From CBDTYW01 sp965364735 (lineage in GTDB: Bacteria > Actinomycetota > Nitriliruptoria > Nitriliruptorales > Nitriliruptoraceae): a DNA stretch of 5,327 nt. This document shows positions 4,681-5,327 of this stretch, in pieces. Each line of letters opens with the position of its first letter. Within the stretch, counting starts at the first letter, position 1. The notes beneath the pieces are model-generated. The model was not told where the DNA came from. It saw nothing but the letters and a program-made list of their open reading frames with translations, and made no database searches. The position numbers and the translations under genes were made by a program. The stretch lies in contig CBDTYW010000251.1 in the NCBI GenBank assembly GCA_965364735.1, forward strand, positions 1 through 5,327. Direction: 5' to 3'.

Positions 4681-5327
4681 TCAGAAGGCGAAGTCGCCAT
4701 CGAGCTCACGCTTGACGAAGCCCCAGGTGGCCAGCGACGCGGCGACGAGCGCGAGCGTGACCATGCGGAGCAACAGGTTGAAGGCCTTGGCGGCCGTGCC
4801 GTCGAGCGCGCCGACAGCCTGGGTGAACTCGGTGCCGTCCGCGACGAACGGCGCGGCGACGAGCGGGGCGTCCACGATGTGCTCGGCGAGGTTGACGCGC
4901 GCCTGCGACTTCGCCGACGCGGCGGGGCGTGCGGGGGCGGCGTCCGCAGCAGTGAACGCGTCCTCGGTCACGTCAGGTGCACTCGTCGTGACGCGGGCGG
5001 CCGGGGCGGGGCGGGTGGGTCGAGCGGTGGCGGCCTTCGGGGAACCCGAGGTCGGCACGGTCGGCTGGACGGTGTCCGGCGCAGGACGGACGGGCACGCC
5101 GGCGTCATCCGCAGCGTCGAGGATCGGGGTCACGACGGCGTCGACCACCGGGGCTGCGACGGGCACGACGCTCTCGGCGACGGCTTCGACGATGGGTGCG
5201 ACCGCCTCGGCGACCGCCTCGACGACGGGAACGACAGCGGCGACGACGGGCTCCACCGCGGCCGCGGCCGGGGCAACGGCCTCAGCGACCGGCGCAGCAG
5301 CCTCGACGACCGGCGCGACGACCGGCG
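4681..5327 (-). CDS. Partial gene: proline-paced repeat protein with C-terminal membrane anchor
   Basis: The frame is open from the right edge to TGA at 4683-4681, showing 214 residues; the start is outside the window. A GTG at 5256 could be read as a start, but the same repeat continues unbroken upstream of it, so the gene almost certainly begins beyond the edge. Visible residues 1-70 are Pro/Val/Ala/Glu repeats, about 71-145 a Pro/Ala/Thr-rich, probably disordered linker, and about 184-204 a single hydrophobic span (LLLRMVTLALVAASLATWGFV). A 10-residue tail with KRE directly after the span suggests a cytoplasmic C-terminus and an outside N-terminal part if a signal peptide exists upstream. 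There is no LPxTG motif or cysteine. I do not recognise a defined family; similar Pro-Val-Val repeats occur in actinobacterial surface proteins (general knowledge). The two hairpins after the stop suggest a transcript separate from fadAB. Confidence 0.75.
   Translation of the reverse strand, partial: PVVAPVVEAAAPVAEAVAPAAAAVEPVVAAVVPVVEAVAEAVAPIVEAVAESVVPVAAPVVDAVVTPILDAADDAGVPVRPAPDTVQPTVPTSGSPKAATARPTRPAPAARVTTSAPDVTEDAFTAADAAPARPAASAKSQARVNLAEHIVDAPLVAAPFVADGTEFTQAVGALDGTAAKAFNLLLRMVTLALVAASLATWGFVKRELDGDFAF
5125..5325 (-). repeat. Protein-level repeat with prolines at 7- and 11-residue steps
   Basis: Counting from the first complete codon at the right edge, prolines fall at residues 1, 5, 12, 19, 26, 33, 44, 55, 59 and 67, so the steps are 4, 7, 7, 7, 7, 11, 11, 4, 8. 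Typical units are PVVEAAA (7) and PVVEAVAEAVA / PIVEAVAESVV (11). The DNA copies are diverged, which points to an old repeat kept at the protein level. Confidence 0.85.

Noticed and set aside
4506..4709. Longer fadA start adding 68 residues
   Set aside because: The extension runs through two hairpins and the end of the neighbouring gene; thiolase similarity starts at GTG 4505 after a ribosome-binding site.
5125..5325. CRISPR-like or tandem DNA repeat array
   Set aside because: The repetition is at the amino-acid level in an open frame, with variable unit length and no spacers.

Overview
The window reads as high-GC actinobacterial chromosome (phylum Actinomycetota, inferred). The grounds are strong G/C preference at third codon positions, a thiolase gene directly upstream of a multifunctional beta-oxidation gene (the fadA-fadB order known from mycobacteria), GC-rich hairpins without U-tracts, and a Pro/Val/Ala repeat surface-type protein. 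I cannot place it below phylum.

Layout. (1) Bases 1-225, minus strand: a second, partial copy of the 3' part of the large beta-oxidation gene found further right. It has no start and runs off the left edge. (2) Bases 226-276: about 16 codons that may be the C-terminal end of a lost gene, ending in a GTGA overlap with the next start. (3) Bases 273-1132, plus strand: two small genes for exported proteins, tightly spaced (11 nt between stop and chosen start). The first is a cysteine-containing beta/gamma-crystallin-like protein of the peptidase-inhibitor I36 type; the second is unrecognised. (4) A strong hairpin at 1162-1193 separates them from the convergent fad genes. (5) Bases 4505-1208, minus strand: fadA (thiolase) then fadB (enoyl-CoA hydratase/3-hydroxyacyl-CoA dehydrogenase), a two-gene operon. 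(6) Two hairpins at 4607-4672, then a partial minus-strand gene from the right edge to 4681 with a proline-paced repeat and one C-terminal membrane segment.

How the genes work together. FadB and FadA should form the trifunctional beta-oxidation complex: FadB hydrates enoyl-CoA and oxidises the 3-hydroxyacyl-CoA, and FadA thiolytically removes acetyl-CoA. All the key catalytic residues I looked for are present. The two exported proteins form a separate unit with a different base composition (36 of 60 bases G/C in 541-600, against 44 of 60 in fadA bases 3841-3900; single-line samples).

The most unusual feature is the left junction. A fadB 3' fragment is base-for-base identical to the intact gene over bases 1-167, then abruptly about 84% identical over 168-225 with 8 of 9 differences at third codon positions, then unrelated from 226. 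This may be a real recombination or insertion scar next to the secreted-protein pair, or a misassembly joining two related strains. The sequence alone cannot decide between these.
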